Positions 1-12,877 of a stretch of DNA of 64,000 nucleotides are shown here, piece after piece. Under the pieces are notes generated by a model, which saw only the letters and a list, made by a program, of their open reading frames with translations, had not been told where the DNA came from and did no database searches. The translations under genes and the position numbers were made by a program. Each line of letters starts with the position of its first letter. Positions within the stretch are counted from its first letter, which is position 1. Source of the stretch: Pegea sp. RAD2-039. Taxonomy: Eukaryota > Chordata > Thaliacea > Salpida > Salpidae. The stretch lies in NCBI GenBank assembly GCA_034620365.1, contig JAQGEQ010000071.1:124001-188000 (forward strand), written 5' to 3'.

Positions 1-275
1 TTCATTTTAATTAAAGGATTAAAGAATTTAGTTTTTCAAAATTAATGATTTTTCAAATATTATAAACAAACTGTCATAAGTAAAGCTTCAGTTAACTAGA
101 ATGTGTTATGTGTTCGGCTATTGAACGGTTTTAAATTTTATAATTCGATTTAATATCAACTAAAACTTCAAAATATAATGTTTAAGACATTTAAAGGATT
201 TTCTTCAACTTAAATGAATTGTAACCAAGTTGATACTGAAACTTCAACAAAATATTTTATAAAATAACTTCTAAC

Positions 276-1308
276 TTGGTAATATCCACCAGCAGGGTAC
301 GATTTGTAACGAAACACATTCAAAATTGAGAGTTCACCTAAACTAGCAGCAGAGTGATAAATCCAACTAAAATTTGAAATATTCAAAAAATGATATAGTT
401 GCCAAAATTGTCAATTAACAGAAATCATAAAACAACTTTCATTCATAACGTTTTTCAACTTCAAACAAAAAAAATACTAACGCAGAACTATTTTTTAAAC
501 CAAATGCTTTTGTGTCTTCAGTAGAGAACAGGTAGTAAGAATAACAATTTTTGATTGAGTCTTCAAAATCAGGAGAAATGACACAAGAAAAACTGTTAAC
601 CTGTTTAAATTTCACATGCAATCAAAATACTAATTGTATTTATTAAAGAAAAGTTGATACCCTTAATTGACGAATCCGAGGAAATCCTATCAAATCATTT
701 TGAGTATAAAAGTTTTCTTCATGGTTCTTTATTGGATACAAGCCTTTTATTAAAACATCTTCTGCAAACTTTAAAATGATTTAGTATGAATTTCATTTTA
801 CATTTTTAAGATATGTTGAAAAAAATTAACTTTTTTGAAGACAATTAGAAATTTGTCTCAAGTTTTAAGATTTTTTACTAAAAAGTTAATTTACAAAAAT
901 GTTTTGAAGAAAATCTTTAAATTTAAAAGTTTTAGTCTCAATGTTTGGAAAAACAAAAGTTAAAAGTAACCGAAAGAACATACTTCCCAAAATTCTTTTT
1001 TTGTACTTATATCACTAAAAGTATTTTCACTATCTCCAAATTGCTGGTCAATAAAAATACTTCTAAGTTCTGATTCATGATAAAAACTAGTTAAATTAGC
1101 ATTGAAAAACATCCCTAAAAATAGAAGTAATTTGTATTTACAAAATTAATTGACAGTTAAGTATGATTCAAACCAAATTGAAAGTAGTTAAAAGACTCAC
1201 AAAATGAAACCGTGAGTAGAAAGATCAAGTATATGACTAATTTCACAAGAACTTTGATCAGTTGATTATTCGGATAATTTGACGTTTGAAAACATTTAAA
1301 AAGTCGAC
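276..1308 (-). CDS. Polycystin-2 family cation channel, internal exons (gene runs off the left edge)
   Basis: Five short exons on the minus strand join without breaking frame: 1308-1201, 1114-971, 761-661, 600-482, 366-276. Read in order they give a cytoplasmic end (RLFKCFQTSN), a hydrophobic first membrane segment (LVIYLIFLLTVSFW), then the extracellular polycystin (TOP) domain. Family landmarks seen are GFPRIRQLRVNSFSC, an acidic DFEDSIKNCYSYY segment with the paired cysteines, and SAWIYHSAASLGEL followed by YPAGGYYQ. In PKD2/PKD2L1 these correspond to the GVPRIRQLRVRN, CYDVYS, TAW-Y-S-LGG and SGAGYYLDL blocks. The family forms tetrameric calcium-permeable channels in cilia and ER. The remaining five membrane helices, pore and C-terminus would lie left of base 1. 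N-terminal exons to the right were not resolved. The 971-1114 exon ends at a weak donor (gttact), chosen because it keeps phase. Could be PKD2 or a PKD2L paralogue. Confidence 0.85.
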
Positions 1309-1352
1309 CTGAAAAAGATAAAAGAATTGTAAAAATGTAGAAAAACTCATAC

Positions 1353-1363
1353 CAGCAGATAAT
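1353..1363 (-). other. Candidate 11-nt microexon of the polycystin gene
   Basis: Eleven bases sit between a good acceptor (ttttatttacag) and a good donor (gtatgagt) on the minus strand, 44 nt upstream of the exon at 1308. With one leading base it would encode L-S-A-G in phase with the next exon. A competing 18-nt candidate slightly further upstream also keeps phase, so this is only a candidate. Confidence 0.25.
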
Positions 1364-4300
1364 CTGTAAATAAAATCTAAATTTTGGATTATTTGATCCT
1401 TTAGACTAACGATAATTATACAATCTCACTGAAATTAATTCCAGATACATAAACATTGAAATAAAATAACTAACAGCAATTCAAAATATTTCTGCTTTTT
1501 TGTTTTTTTTGTAATTTCATTTTATAACAAATATAGTAAACCTTAATCCTTAGTCTGCAAATCAATAATTTAATAATAAATTATTATTTCTGAAAAAATT
1601 TCTGCAAAAATTTGTATAATTAATCTAAATAAATAATATCTACATTTAATTTTAGAAAGGAAAGTACTTTCTGAAATTAAATAACCTTCTTTTTTACAGT
1701 AATAATATTTTACATGTATAAATCATTTATAAAACTAATAAGCTTGTTATTGATAAAACATTTAATAAACAAAATCTAAAATTATTAATAAGGTAAATTG
1801 AAAAATAACTAAATCTGAGTTTTTCATCTTTTTATTGTCACCAACATTGAAAGTAAATACAATCAAAAATTCTAATCAAAAATTAAACAGAAAAATACTT
1901 GAGTGGCTTTTATGAGTTATAAAAAAAAACATTAAAAGATTTGCAATTTTCAAAAACTTGTAATTTATTGTTCTTTTTAGATTAAGGTTGCTTATCACCA
2001 CAATACATCCAAAAGAATATTATGGAATAGTTTTGGAGCTAAGTCAAGTTTGCGGACTAATTCATTAGATGTAAATTCAAAGTGATTTAATTAACACTTA
2101 GAAAAAAATTTTATGCGATATCTAATATCGTTTGTAAGGTGGTAAAACAAATAACAAGTATCTTTACAAAAGATGTTTTGGAAGGCTACAAAGCCAATGG
2201 TTCAAAATCATTCAAGCATTACTTCGTATATATTTCATCGTTTTCAAAAACTACAAAATTGTATTTTTATTTATCAAATCTCATAAGTTAAAAGTCTAAC
2301 TTAGAAATCGTAAAATAAAGTTCAAAATCAAATCATCGTATCTTTATAGACTTTATTTTTGATGCGATACAATTTCTTCAAACCTTTCAACAAAGTTTTT
2401 AAAAATTAATGATGAGAACTTCAATTATTTTGGAAGACTACTATTGTCACATGTATGACGGAATATTACTTTCTAAGAAGCTAAGTCCAAATTATCTTTA
2501 ATTAAATTTTTCTCTCATTCATTGAAGCTCTTACTGTACACTAACAACACATTTACCAAAAAATGTAGAGTAACTATACTACGCCAAAGATTATCCAGAT
2601 GTCACATAGTCAATTTAACTTACCTGAACATCTTGCAGAAAATGTATTATTTAAATTTTATTGTGACTTATTTTCAGATGAAATAGATTTACTTTAGTAG
2701 AATATTCTCATAAATAAGATAAGAAGAAACAAAATTAAGGAAATTTAAAATCTGACTGTTTAGAAATCTGTTCAATAAAAAAGCTGTTGAACTCTGCTTC
2801 TGGTTAGGACTTCAAACAGAAAAAATTAATTTTAAGATGAAGTTTACATAATGATGATCTAATATATTTTTACTTTCGGTAAAAATATCTGTTTGTAATA
2901 CTTTTTTATTTATGAGCCCTTCATATTTTTATAATAAAAATGATGACAGTAAAGGCAAATATTAGTTATCTTGATGATGGCTTCAAAATATAAATTTGAT
3001 ATATTTAAACTTATCTAATTATAAACGCATGAACAAATAATTTCACACAAAATTGCGGTTTAAAGTTTTGACAACTCTGAGAAAGTATCCTAGTTTTAAG
3101 CTTTTACCTAAAAGTCTAAAAATTTATCAAATGATTTAAAAAAGGGTTTTAAATGACAAATGAAGATTGGATATGCTTTATTGTGGAAATCATGAAAATT
3201 TTGAGGAGTAAATATAAAAGTTTGCGTTTTTTGGTAGCAATGAAATTTTCACTAATTAGTAAGCTTCTTATAATTATTGTAATTAGCAATCAAAGAAATC
3301 AAAAAAAATCTTTAAGAAATATTTTTCAACTTTTATGAAATTAATAAAATGTTCTGTTCACATTTAACTTAAAAGTTTTAAATCAAGAAAATTATATCTA
3401 AAAGTAAAATATCTCTTATAATTTTTATTTTTGTTCTGAATAAGTATATTTGCTTTTAATATATAAACGTTCTAAAGACTATTTTGTTAATAGTTTCAGA
3501 AAAATTAACTAGAGACTTTAGTGAAAATTGAAATATTAAAACGCGTAACATTAACAAGTTTTATGATAATGCTAAAAAATTATACCATCAAAAATCAATG
3601 TTGAAAACACTCATGTTGAGTTTAGTAAAATATAAAAAGAATTGAAATAATTTCTTGGAGTTTCTATAATTCAATTAAAATAGACTTTAATATGCTAGAG
3701 CTGTAATGTAATTTGTAAATATTCTAAAGCTCTAATATTCTAAAGTGTAAAACATTCTCCCTAATAAAAAGAGCTAATCTACAATAAAATAGTTTATTCT
3801 TGCCAAAGTTTTCAACCTCTTTAAATTTACCTTAATATTTTGAATTTCTTAAATCTATGGAAAAAAAAGTTTTTAAATATTTAAATTAAAAGTTTTGAAA
3901 AGTAATTAAAATAATATTTTGAAAAGCATTGTTAGGTTTATAGTTAAATCACACTGTTTACTTCTAAATCTTATGTATTAAAATCTTAATAAGAAAATGA
4001 GAGTAAAGTAGGTTTTGGTAATTTCAAGTTATGCTTTAACAGTTTAATTCAAGATTAAATTTTATTTCCCCTATTGTTAAAAACAGTATTAAATGATTTG
4101 CAACACAATAGACTATATTACTTCAGTCTATAAAAACTAATATTTTGCCATCTTTGAATAATCTCTCAAAAATAAAGAAGCAAATGTCAAAAGTTCATAA
4201 GAAATTTATGTGGTTCCTTATTTTTTTAACAAAAGAATTCGAAAACAGCTCAAAGAAAAATCTTATATCAATTTTTTAAATTTTTGATTACTAAATAGTT

Positions 4301-7300
4301 TAAAATTTCGCTGCACTATTCACTTCAGTAAAATTTTAACAATTGTTCAAACTTTGTTGTTCTGATGAACTTTTGTTATATAACATGTAATCGAATTACT
4401 ATATTTACGTTATTATTACTAATTTGCAAGATGCCAGCTTTCAATATTATATGCTGAATTTCAGATAACTCAAATTGATTTTTGTCAATTGTCCAAATCT
4501 TAATTAAAGAAAACTTGAAAGTTTTTTTGAGCTCAATTGTTCACGGTATTTTGGAAAAATGTTTATACAAAAAAACTAGCAATAATGTGAGCAATTAATA
4601 TAACTGATAGTTTATTTCTTTCATAGTTGTCATATGTAAATTGATTTCAACTTTTCTGCATTTAGATATTCTTTAATCTCAGGTTTTCGAAAACTAAAAT
4701 ATACGATATAAATACTTGTGTCAAATATTTGCGTAAAATTGTTTCTATGAATAAAAAGTTGTTTATTATTAATTACATATGATTAAATAATTTCTCAGTA
4801 CTTATTTGATATAAAAGAAATACTTGGCCGATAAAAATATCTTTAAGCAACTAATAATTTTTAATATTTGATTTTATATAACTGTAAAAATCTGGTTAAA
4901 TTATTTTTACTAATCAGTACGATCCACTTGCATAAGAAATACGTTTAAACCAATGTTTCTAATTAAGGATAAAAAATTATGTAATTAAAGGTGATTTCAA
5001 AAGTATTTTCTGTATTATAGGAATTGTTCCAAAACAAATATTGTCTAAGCTTCCATTATAATTTGCCGCCTACTTACCTAACAAAAGTTTTCATTTGATC
5101 AAATTTTTACTAACAGTATTAACTGAGTTTTCAACCATGAATAAAGAGAAAGAGTCAAAGGTTAAAAGCATTCAGATTATTAGTACTTAACATATTTTAG
5201 TTTAGCGTTAGTTTAAAATTATACTTTTAGTAAAGAGACTAAAGTGGTTTTATACAAATAATTGTGCTTAAGATAAGCGTTAAAAATATGAGAAAAATTG
5301 CATGTCCTAAAACATAAATAGAGGTGTTTATAACCAATCGTCAATCATCTTAATTAACATTTTATCAATTTTGTTGGCTTGTAGTGTATATGTGTGATAG
5401 TATAAACATGAAATTAGATTTCATGATATACTTTTGTTTATTTCAAATTTATTACCAAATATGGTCATATTTAATTACAAAAGTCAATGAAATATTTCAT
5501 TTCATTTTTAAAGCATTATTATATATGTGAATTGTATATCAGTTTAATAGATAACTTTTACATATACCAATTATCTATATAAATAGATTTCCATATACAA
5601 TATAGTATTATTTTACATTCTACAATGACTTGTTTTGCTACAAAGCTACTATCTCTGTTTACAGAAGCATATCGACAAACTTCTTATGAAAACTCCAAAT
5701 CAGTTTATTCAGAGGTCATTTCAATTTTACGAAGGTTTACAGACCTACAAAATTGAACTATCCTATTGGTTTTTACCACAATGTACCTCTCGTTAAATTA
5801 GCCGCTAACTATCAAAAAAATAACATCATCTGATAAACCAACAACTTTTTTGACCTTCATAATTGCTTTTAAAGACTTTAATTACAATAATGGAGAAAAT
5901 ATTTAATCTTTTAAATGATGCTAATTGAAGAAACAGGGATAATAACAGCAACTACAAAAGCACAATATTTAAAAATTACACTTGTTGAATAAATGATTTT
6001 CAGCAATGAAACCATAATCGGAAACCCCATAAAATTTATGATGGTAGCGATAACATCATTTAGTCTAATTGAACTTACATTAAGATGAAACAACAAGATC
6101 TTTAAAAAATATTTGTTATTAGGCTGTCGGATTTTTTATCAAAAGGAATTATAATATATGTGTTATAGAAAAAAGAGTAATAACAAATAATTTGACGAAA
6201 GCTCAAACACATTCTTGAAAAAATTACCAAGCTATGTTTGTAACTGTTATTTTAATAAACAATTCTTGGTTGTATGGAAAGTAAAACGAAATCGAATAAA
6301 GGTTTGTTATGAGAACGAATCAGGGCCCTAACTTATGTAAAAAATTGAATTCAAAGAATTGAGAATGGTTTTTATGTGTTAACTGGCGTATACGAAACCA
6401 ATATGATAATAAAATGAATTAAATACGAAATAGGTTTGACTGTCTTAAAATCCATTGAATTCATATTTCGTTGAAATATTCTATGCAGCAACCTAAAATA
6501 CGTTTATTCAAAATAAAAATAAGAAAAAAAAATTGTTTGGAATTTTGCTTATGTTTATATTACTGAATACTTGTAGCTTAAAATTTGAATATTTGACCAA
6601 TGATTTTAAAAGCCAAATATATAGCTTTCAATCATAAACTTTATTCAAAACTCGTATAAAAATGCTTACTTTAAAATATGGTTTCTTAAACTCATTAAGC
6701 AATGTATACCAAATCAAAAAAATAACTATATAAAAATATGAAGATGATTAACTGGCAAGATGCAAAGTATAAAATAAAAAAAAAGTATTATCAATCAATC
6801 ATTTATTAAAATTTATTTTTACAAAGTTGGTTTGATAAAACAGGAAAGTGTTGAGATAGAATATTTAGAAATGTCAATCCAAATATCAATGTTATTACTT
6901 TAAATGATTGAAAAAAACCATTGAACAATTTTGACATTTTTATTGAGAACTTCTTTCCGCTATAGGTAAATTATATATTATCTCTGTTTCAACGTCTTAT
7001 GGTTTATTTAACATCTGTAAGTTAGAATTTGCACAAAAGACAAATAAGATTCCTTACATAAGGCAATTTGTTGTTTTCAGAGTTTAATTCAAATGAAATA
7101 AAGTTGGTTTTGCGTCTCAATTGAATAGAGAGTTCATCAACTAAAGAATAAAACCCAAAGGTATTTTTAAAGAGTAATTTCTCTGCGATCTTTTGCAATT
7201 TATTTGAAAAAAATAGGTTTTAAGTGAGATAAACAGTTGAACTCCTTAAATTTCTCAAATTCAAACTTACATAAGTAATTACGACTTCAAATGTAATGAA

Positions 7301-8281
7301 ACTAGTATATGTATATATATTTACCGTTGTTTTATTATTACCATAACCTTTTGATGTGTACAATTTTTTAAGTATAAGAAACACATTGTAAAAAATCAAG
7401 TTTAATAATAAATAAATGATTTATTGATTAAAATGAAATTAATTTTTCACTTTTTACTCGATAAAAATATTAACTCTAAATAAAAACTTCATATTTCTAC
7501 AGACAGATCACAGGAAGATCTCCATCTTCTTTCGCAAATGATGAATGATTTGCAAAATTGAATTAATAATTTTCGCAGCTCCATAAATACGCAAAGTTTT
7601 GAACTTATATCAAATTACACTCAAAATGAAAACTGTCAAGGATTTCACATTTTTCATTTTAAACTATCAAAGTATAATTGCATTCATCAATCGTCTCACA
7701 CATTTGATTACTTTTCAATTTCATGACTTTTTTATAAAATATCTTTAATTCCATCAAACTTAATTTGCCTATAGCAGATATAAGATTAAATTGAGACCAA
7801 AATCTAATAAAAATTTTAAATAGTTTGTTAAAAGATCTAATCTAAGTGAAAAAGATACATTTATAAGATTCTATAACAAAAAATCAGATAATATTACAAT
7901 TGATAAAATCATAGAGAAATATTTTTACAAAATTTGATATCAAGTAGATTATAATTTATGAATGATTTAAATCTATTCTAAAACTGTTTTGTTTTGATTT
8001 AAGCTATCAGATATCAAAAATGTTTCACAAAAAAAGCAGACTTTGATGTAATTGATACGCAGTTTGAAAATCGTAAATGAAAAATGTAAAGTATTTTCTG
8101 ATACATTTCATTCAGCATACTTCAACCTTCCTCATTACTTCTTCTTCACTGAGGTGCTCGTTAGGTTAGTGAAAATAGAAAAAGGCAGAAGAAACAGATA
8201 AATACGAAACGTTGCTCATTTTCCTCAGTTCAAACTCTGACTGTAAAAGCGCCCATATCTACTCAACAACCTCTACGCAAA
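1364..8281. other. AT-rich stretch, no gene resolved
   Basis: About 7 kb of AT-rich sequence between the polycystin exons and the GNAT gene. The 5' exons and promoter of the polycystin gene are expected here on the minus strand, but its N-terminus is poorly conserved and I could not identify them. A 43-codon ATG ORF at 5625-5756 (plus) has coding-like codons but no recognisable relative. Longer ORFs here are low-complexity and look like chance. The last 200 bases (8080-8281) are less AT-rich and are the likely promoter and 5' UTR of the GNAT gene. Confidence 0.5.
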
Positions 8282-9487
8282 ATGGAAAAGTAAGTTGTTA
8301 ATACATTTGTTGCAAATTTGTTTAACTAAGTATTATTTTCGATAGATATGAACAGAATAATAATTATAATGATGGATTACTTAATGAAAGATAATCTAAA
8401 GATTACAAAAGGAGTTATGTTAATTTGAATATTAAAATTTCAGAGCACCACAAGTTGAGATTACTACAAGTTATGAAGACTGGGAGCAAATCAGGGAATG
8501 TTTTGTTGATTCGTTTCGTCATTATCCTCTGTACAAGTACATGGTTCCTAATGGTGAAATTAGGAATCAATTTCTTCGCAAATACTTCGAAGCAAACTAT
8601 GAAGTGACCGTAGCAGCCGGAAAAGCAATTCTATTGGCAATAAAAGCTCCTTTTGATGTGGACAAGAATGAAGACTTTATTGTCAAAAGACCCACAGAAA
8701 AGATGAGAATCATTGGAGGAGTCATGTTTCTTTTACCATCAGCTGATGGCAATGGAGGTTGGATGGCAAAAGATCAAGCTCCTTATGATGAAGCATATAT
8801 AAGACATGATCTTCATAAGATTTCTTCTGAAGGACTAACTCGTCTTAAAAGGTAATTTTAAGTTTTTAAAAATATTTTTTTACATTTCTTTGTAGTCTGT
8901 TGAACTTATTGTTGATTTTAAAATTCATCAAATAATTTCGATCTTTCAGATATGAAAATTGGGAAAATGATCTTCTGGAACAACCGATACGTAGCTGTCG
9001 TTTGCCGATGTGGAATGCGATATTTTGCGCTATTTCACCCGAGTACACCAACCTAGGAATTTGTAGTATGCTGTATGAAAGTGCAATCTCCATTATGGCC
9101 AAATATTGGATAGCACCACCGGAGCTAAGAGTCTGTTCTGCTAAAGATAAATCCTCCCTTAAACGAAGACTCAGTCATGTAATTGAGTTACCGGTCAACA
9201 AAAGTTGTGATTTTGAGAAATTAAACTATTCGTCGAGTGTTGATAAAAGCGCATCAGCACCTCTAGTGTTGGCTATAAGTCACAGTGAACGTTCAGCAAA
9301 GTTTCACAAATCGAACGGCTTCTTTTCAATCAAACTAATTCCATTTCATGACGTCATAGATGACGTCACACCCTTCTCTGTTCACATACTCGCCCACGAG
9401 CCTTTTCGAACGGGAAATTTACCGAAATTCGATGCTGCTGTACATCATACAATGACGTCATCAGCTATTTATGAAACAAGCTTGTAA
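8282..9487 (+). CDS. GNAT-like N-acetyltransferase domain protein, 3 exons, 317 aa
   Basis: Exons 8282-8289, 8444-8851 and 8950-9487 join in frame (gtaagt and gtaatt donors; ttcag acceptors) to give 317 aa starting MEKAPQVEI. The start exon holds only eight coding bases, so the first methionine is split from the rest by a 154-nt intron. The second half has two GNAT-type landmarks: a motif-A-like turn SPEYTNLGICSMLYES (about residues 168-183), where the acetyl-CoA pyrophosphate loop would sit, and a motif-B-like LAISHSERSAKFHKSNGFF just before the C-terminal beta strands. The loop reads NLGIC, with one of the two usual glycines replaced. Substrate cannot be inferred. Between the motifs is a lysine/serine-rich insert. 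The 3' part of the last exon contains three TGACGTCA palindromes. It might be any orphan GNAT; catalytic activity is unproven. Confidence 0.75.
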
Positions 9488-9805
9488 TGGTTGAGTCCTT
9501 CTCACTCTGATCTAAGATATTTATTGATTCTGTAGCAAGCGTTATTTACCAATTCACACACTTTAACAATCTGATGACATTCTAAAGTGCTCTAAACTCA
9601 TTTCTTTTTGTTTATTTTTCAATTTTTGGTAAATTTCATGTTTCGTCGCTTTTACTGTCAACTCCTTTTTTATATCTTGTAGCTTGCGACTTATTTTTTG
9701 TTTTATGCAAAAAAAAATTTTACTTATTTTTTTGATAATTTTTTTCTATGAAATCTTTTTCTTTTTGTTTACTTTTGGAACCATGCTATATTTGGTTGCA
9801 AAAAA

Positions 9806-9811
9806 AATAAA
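9806..9811 (+). terminator. Poly(A) signal AATAAA after the GNAT gene
   Basis: Canonical AATAAA 319 nt after the GNAT stop codon, the first good candidate downstream on the plus strand. Confidence 0.45.
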
Positions 9812-10137
9812 ATCAAAACTTGAAAGATTACTTTAAAAGTGTGACTGATTCAAAAAGATAATTTTAAGCGAAGTGGAGTGGAGTCCAAACTTAATTTAAT
9901 TACAAACGTTCAAAAAGATTTTTTTTACAACCAGAACTACAATTGAATTAAAGGTAAAGATGTCGAAGACACAGACATTTTAATCTAACTGGAGACCGTT
10001 CCAATGACTTGCATTTCGATGGAGTAAATGATGTCATTATGTAGGCACTTAGTATAAATTTACTAACTTATTATCATTAGCTGCAAAGTATGTAGATGAA
10101 AATACATTAACCGCGACACAGTATTAAACATCACTAT

Positions 10138-10334
10138 CACGTGACTAATGAGTTTATTTATAGAGTTTAAACGGCGATCAGGAGTGACTTTGAGTTTGCT
10201 TCCAGCTATTTCTGTTATTTATAACAATCTTAAAACGGACAACTTAAAGTGCTGACAACATAAAGTCTAGTACTTTTAAAAACGTAAGCATAATGACGTC
10301 ACAATAAACGCCTTACTCGAAGGTGATTACGTAA
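10138..10334. promoter_or_regulatory. Cluster of palindromic bHLH/bZIP-type sites
   Basis: Within 200 bases of unusually GC-rich non-coding sequence lie CACGTG (10138-10143), TGACGTCA (10294-10301) and TTACGTAA (10327-10334): perfect E-box, CRE and PAR-bZIP/C/EBP-type palindromes. This is seen directly; regulatory use is inferred. No gene start is obvious nearby, so it might act on the GNAT gene from downstream. Confidence 0.3.
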
Positions 10335-12841
10335 TTACTACTTATTTAGGTGGCCAAGATAAGCAACGATATAGTTGTTTTGTAGATCATTACCTAAAGT
10401 CTAGTATTTTTATCATATTTGTAGTATTAATTAGGACTTAACTTGAAACCATCTGAAGACTACTTAACGAGTGTATAAAAATAAAAGCATAAAAATAGAT
10501 TCTAACTTACATGATTACTTGTCAATCTAATAACTCAATTTATTGGCAGATCATGATCCTACTATAAAAAAACTTTGATAGAAAAAAGTGCATTTAGTAA
10601 CTATTAGTAACTTTATTCATCGCATAACATGATTTATAAAACTTCAAATATAAATTATTTAGAAAATCAAAAGTGAAAATAAGCAGAGTTATCTTTTTAC
10701 TTTTCATGAAGAATTGAATATTCATAAAGAATAATCTACAAATGTTTTAAATATTCTTTACTTACTTCTAAAATATTCATACTTTTCACAATATTTATTT
10801 TTAATTACATCTTTTAATCGACTATAAGCTAACAAATAATTATCATTATATTATATTTATCATTATATAAATTTTTCAAAGTATTCTTTAATTAAAATTT
10901 CAAAAACTTTAAAAAATTACTTCAAATAAATGATGTAAAGAATAAAAGTATTTTAATTATTTAAATATTTTGCATATGATCTTAACAAACAAAGGTTTTA
11001 AACTTTTCTTATTATTTCTTTTACAGTTGAGCGGTTAGCAAAATAAAGTTTAATATTTAACAAAAAAAAAACATTTCTTCAAATTAAAATAAAGTAAAGT
11101 AAGAATTTAAAATAAAATTTGGGACAAGTTAAGAACTAATACTTTATTGCAAAGCTTTTCAAGCTTATCAAGCTTGGATGTTCTCTTGAATTTCAAAGAT
11201 AGTCAAGAGTCACAGATTTTTTAAATAAGATGCCAAAGATTAAATCTAAGGGGTTTTAAATTGAAATTTGAAATCGATTTTTACTACTGATGATTATGAT
11301 GAAGTACAATTGTGCAACATTCAGTTTTCAAAAGCTGTTTAAGATATTTGTCATCTCCGATGTGAGCTAATCAAAAATCATTTTACTAAAACTTGTTCAA
11401 ACCAAATATGGAATCAATTTTTTTAGCATTCGCCATCAAAATGAGATATTTAACTCAACTTCGACAAATCTTCACTTTTAAACTAGATAAAATTCTGATT
11501 AAATTTGTAGGAATTCCCCCTAAATAAGATCAAACTGCAGTTGTATCTACTCTTATATTATATTATATAAATGTTTTATATTATTAAATTAACAAATAAT
11601 TCCATTAACAGCAAAAGCGAATCGATCTTAGTCACAGTCTGATTTTGTCAGTTAATAAGACTTTTCTCAAACGATTTTTCAGCTTGCTACTTTGCTAGTG
11701 TTGAAAAGCACTTTGTATTCGTTTCAGCCAGTACTCGCGGTTTAACTTTTTCTTGTCAGGAGATATTTTAGGTAAAAGATGATTGAGTACTTGAGTGCAT
11801 CAACCTGCGGTGATCAAGAAAATAGCTTTTAATCCAGTTTGATGTTTAAATTACAACTTATGATGAATTGGATTTTCTGAAGTCTTAGTGATAAAGATCT
11901 TTTGTTGTAAAATGCAAAGATGTCATATTACTGAATCAAGACTACCTTTTAACGCTGATTGTTAATGAATTTTTGATTGGACCATAGAAGAACAACTGCC
12001 AGTTTGCTCTAAAATTGTTTTTAATCCTTTTAACATCATGATAGAAACCTTTCATTTCAAAATTGCATCTTTGAAAATATGCAAGAAATAAACACATATG
12101 GTAACTCTGATTATTGAATTTATATATTGTTATATTATAATTATTAATATATTATATATTGATATGAAGTAACTTTGTGACTTTTTGGGGAAAAATGAAA
12201 TTATTTATTTTCCGGACATATTTTAATAATCGAGTTTTTGTTATTTCACATAAATATGATTATTATGAAAAAAGTAATCAAATAAATATCAATTATTATT
12301 TTTACTTTATCGAAAATTTATTTTTTTAAATTACGAAAATAGATCTTTGTTTCTAAAGGGTTTGTTGAGAGCAGCATAAAAGGTGATTTGAAAGTCCTGC
12401 TTGAGTAAAATCGTTTTATGTTTAACTTCTAGTAAGCTTCGAAAATTAATTTATGTCAAAATTATTTAGAAGTTTTATCAAAACATGATTTAAAATAAAT
12501 AAATATTACAAAACATTTTTGGTGCTTAGTTCACATAAAAAATTAATTGAATTTTTTCATTTATAGTTTTTTGTACAATGATTGAAAATTGAAAAATTTT
12601 CAGCAGGCCTTAAAAATTTTTTTCATATAATATATCCATTAAACTTTAGTAAGAAATTATGAAATAAATATATCGACGCGGTTTTCTTTATGTAAATTTA
12701 ACTACTGGATAATTAATAAAAAGATACTTTAAAATTTTTTTGGATGTTGTAACACTTTAATAATATCATAATTTTGAAAATCGTTTTTCAAAACACTTTT
12801 ATTCATCAACATTTTAAAAATCAGTTCAACATTTCTCTTTT

Positions 12842-12877
12842 CAGGTACTCTCCTTCGCATTTATTGAAATAAACAAG
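12842..12877 (+). mobile_element. LINE 3' tail fragment (copy C)
   Basis: About 36 bases match the last part of the LINE family seen at 26388-26858: the second half of the conserved stem-loop, CTCCTTCGCATTTATTG, then AATAAA. Extremely 5'-truncated. Confidence 0.6.

Noticed and set aside
9002-9102. Overlapping minus-strand frame (8866-9102) across the GNAT gene
   Set aside because: Shadow of GNAT exon 3 and the preceding intron.
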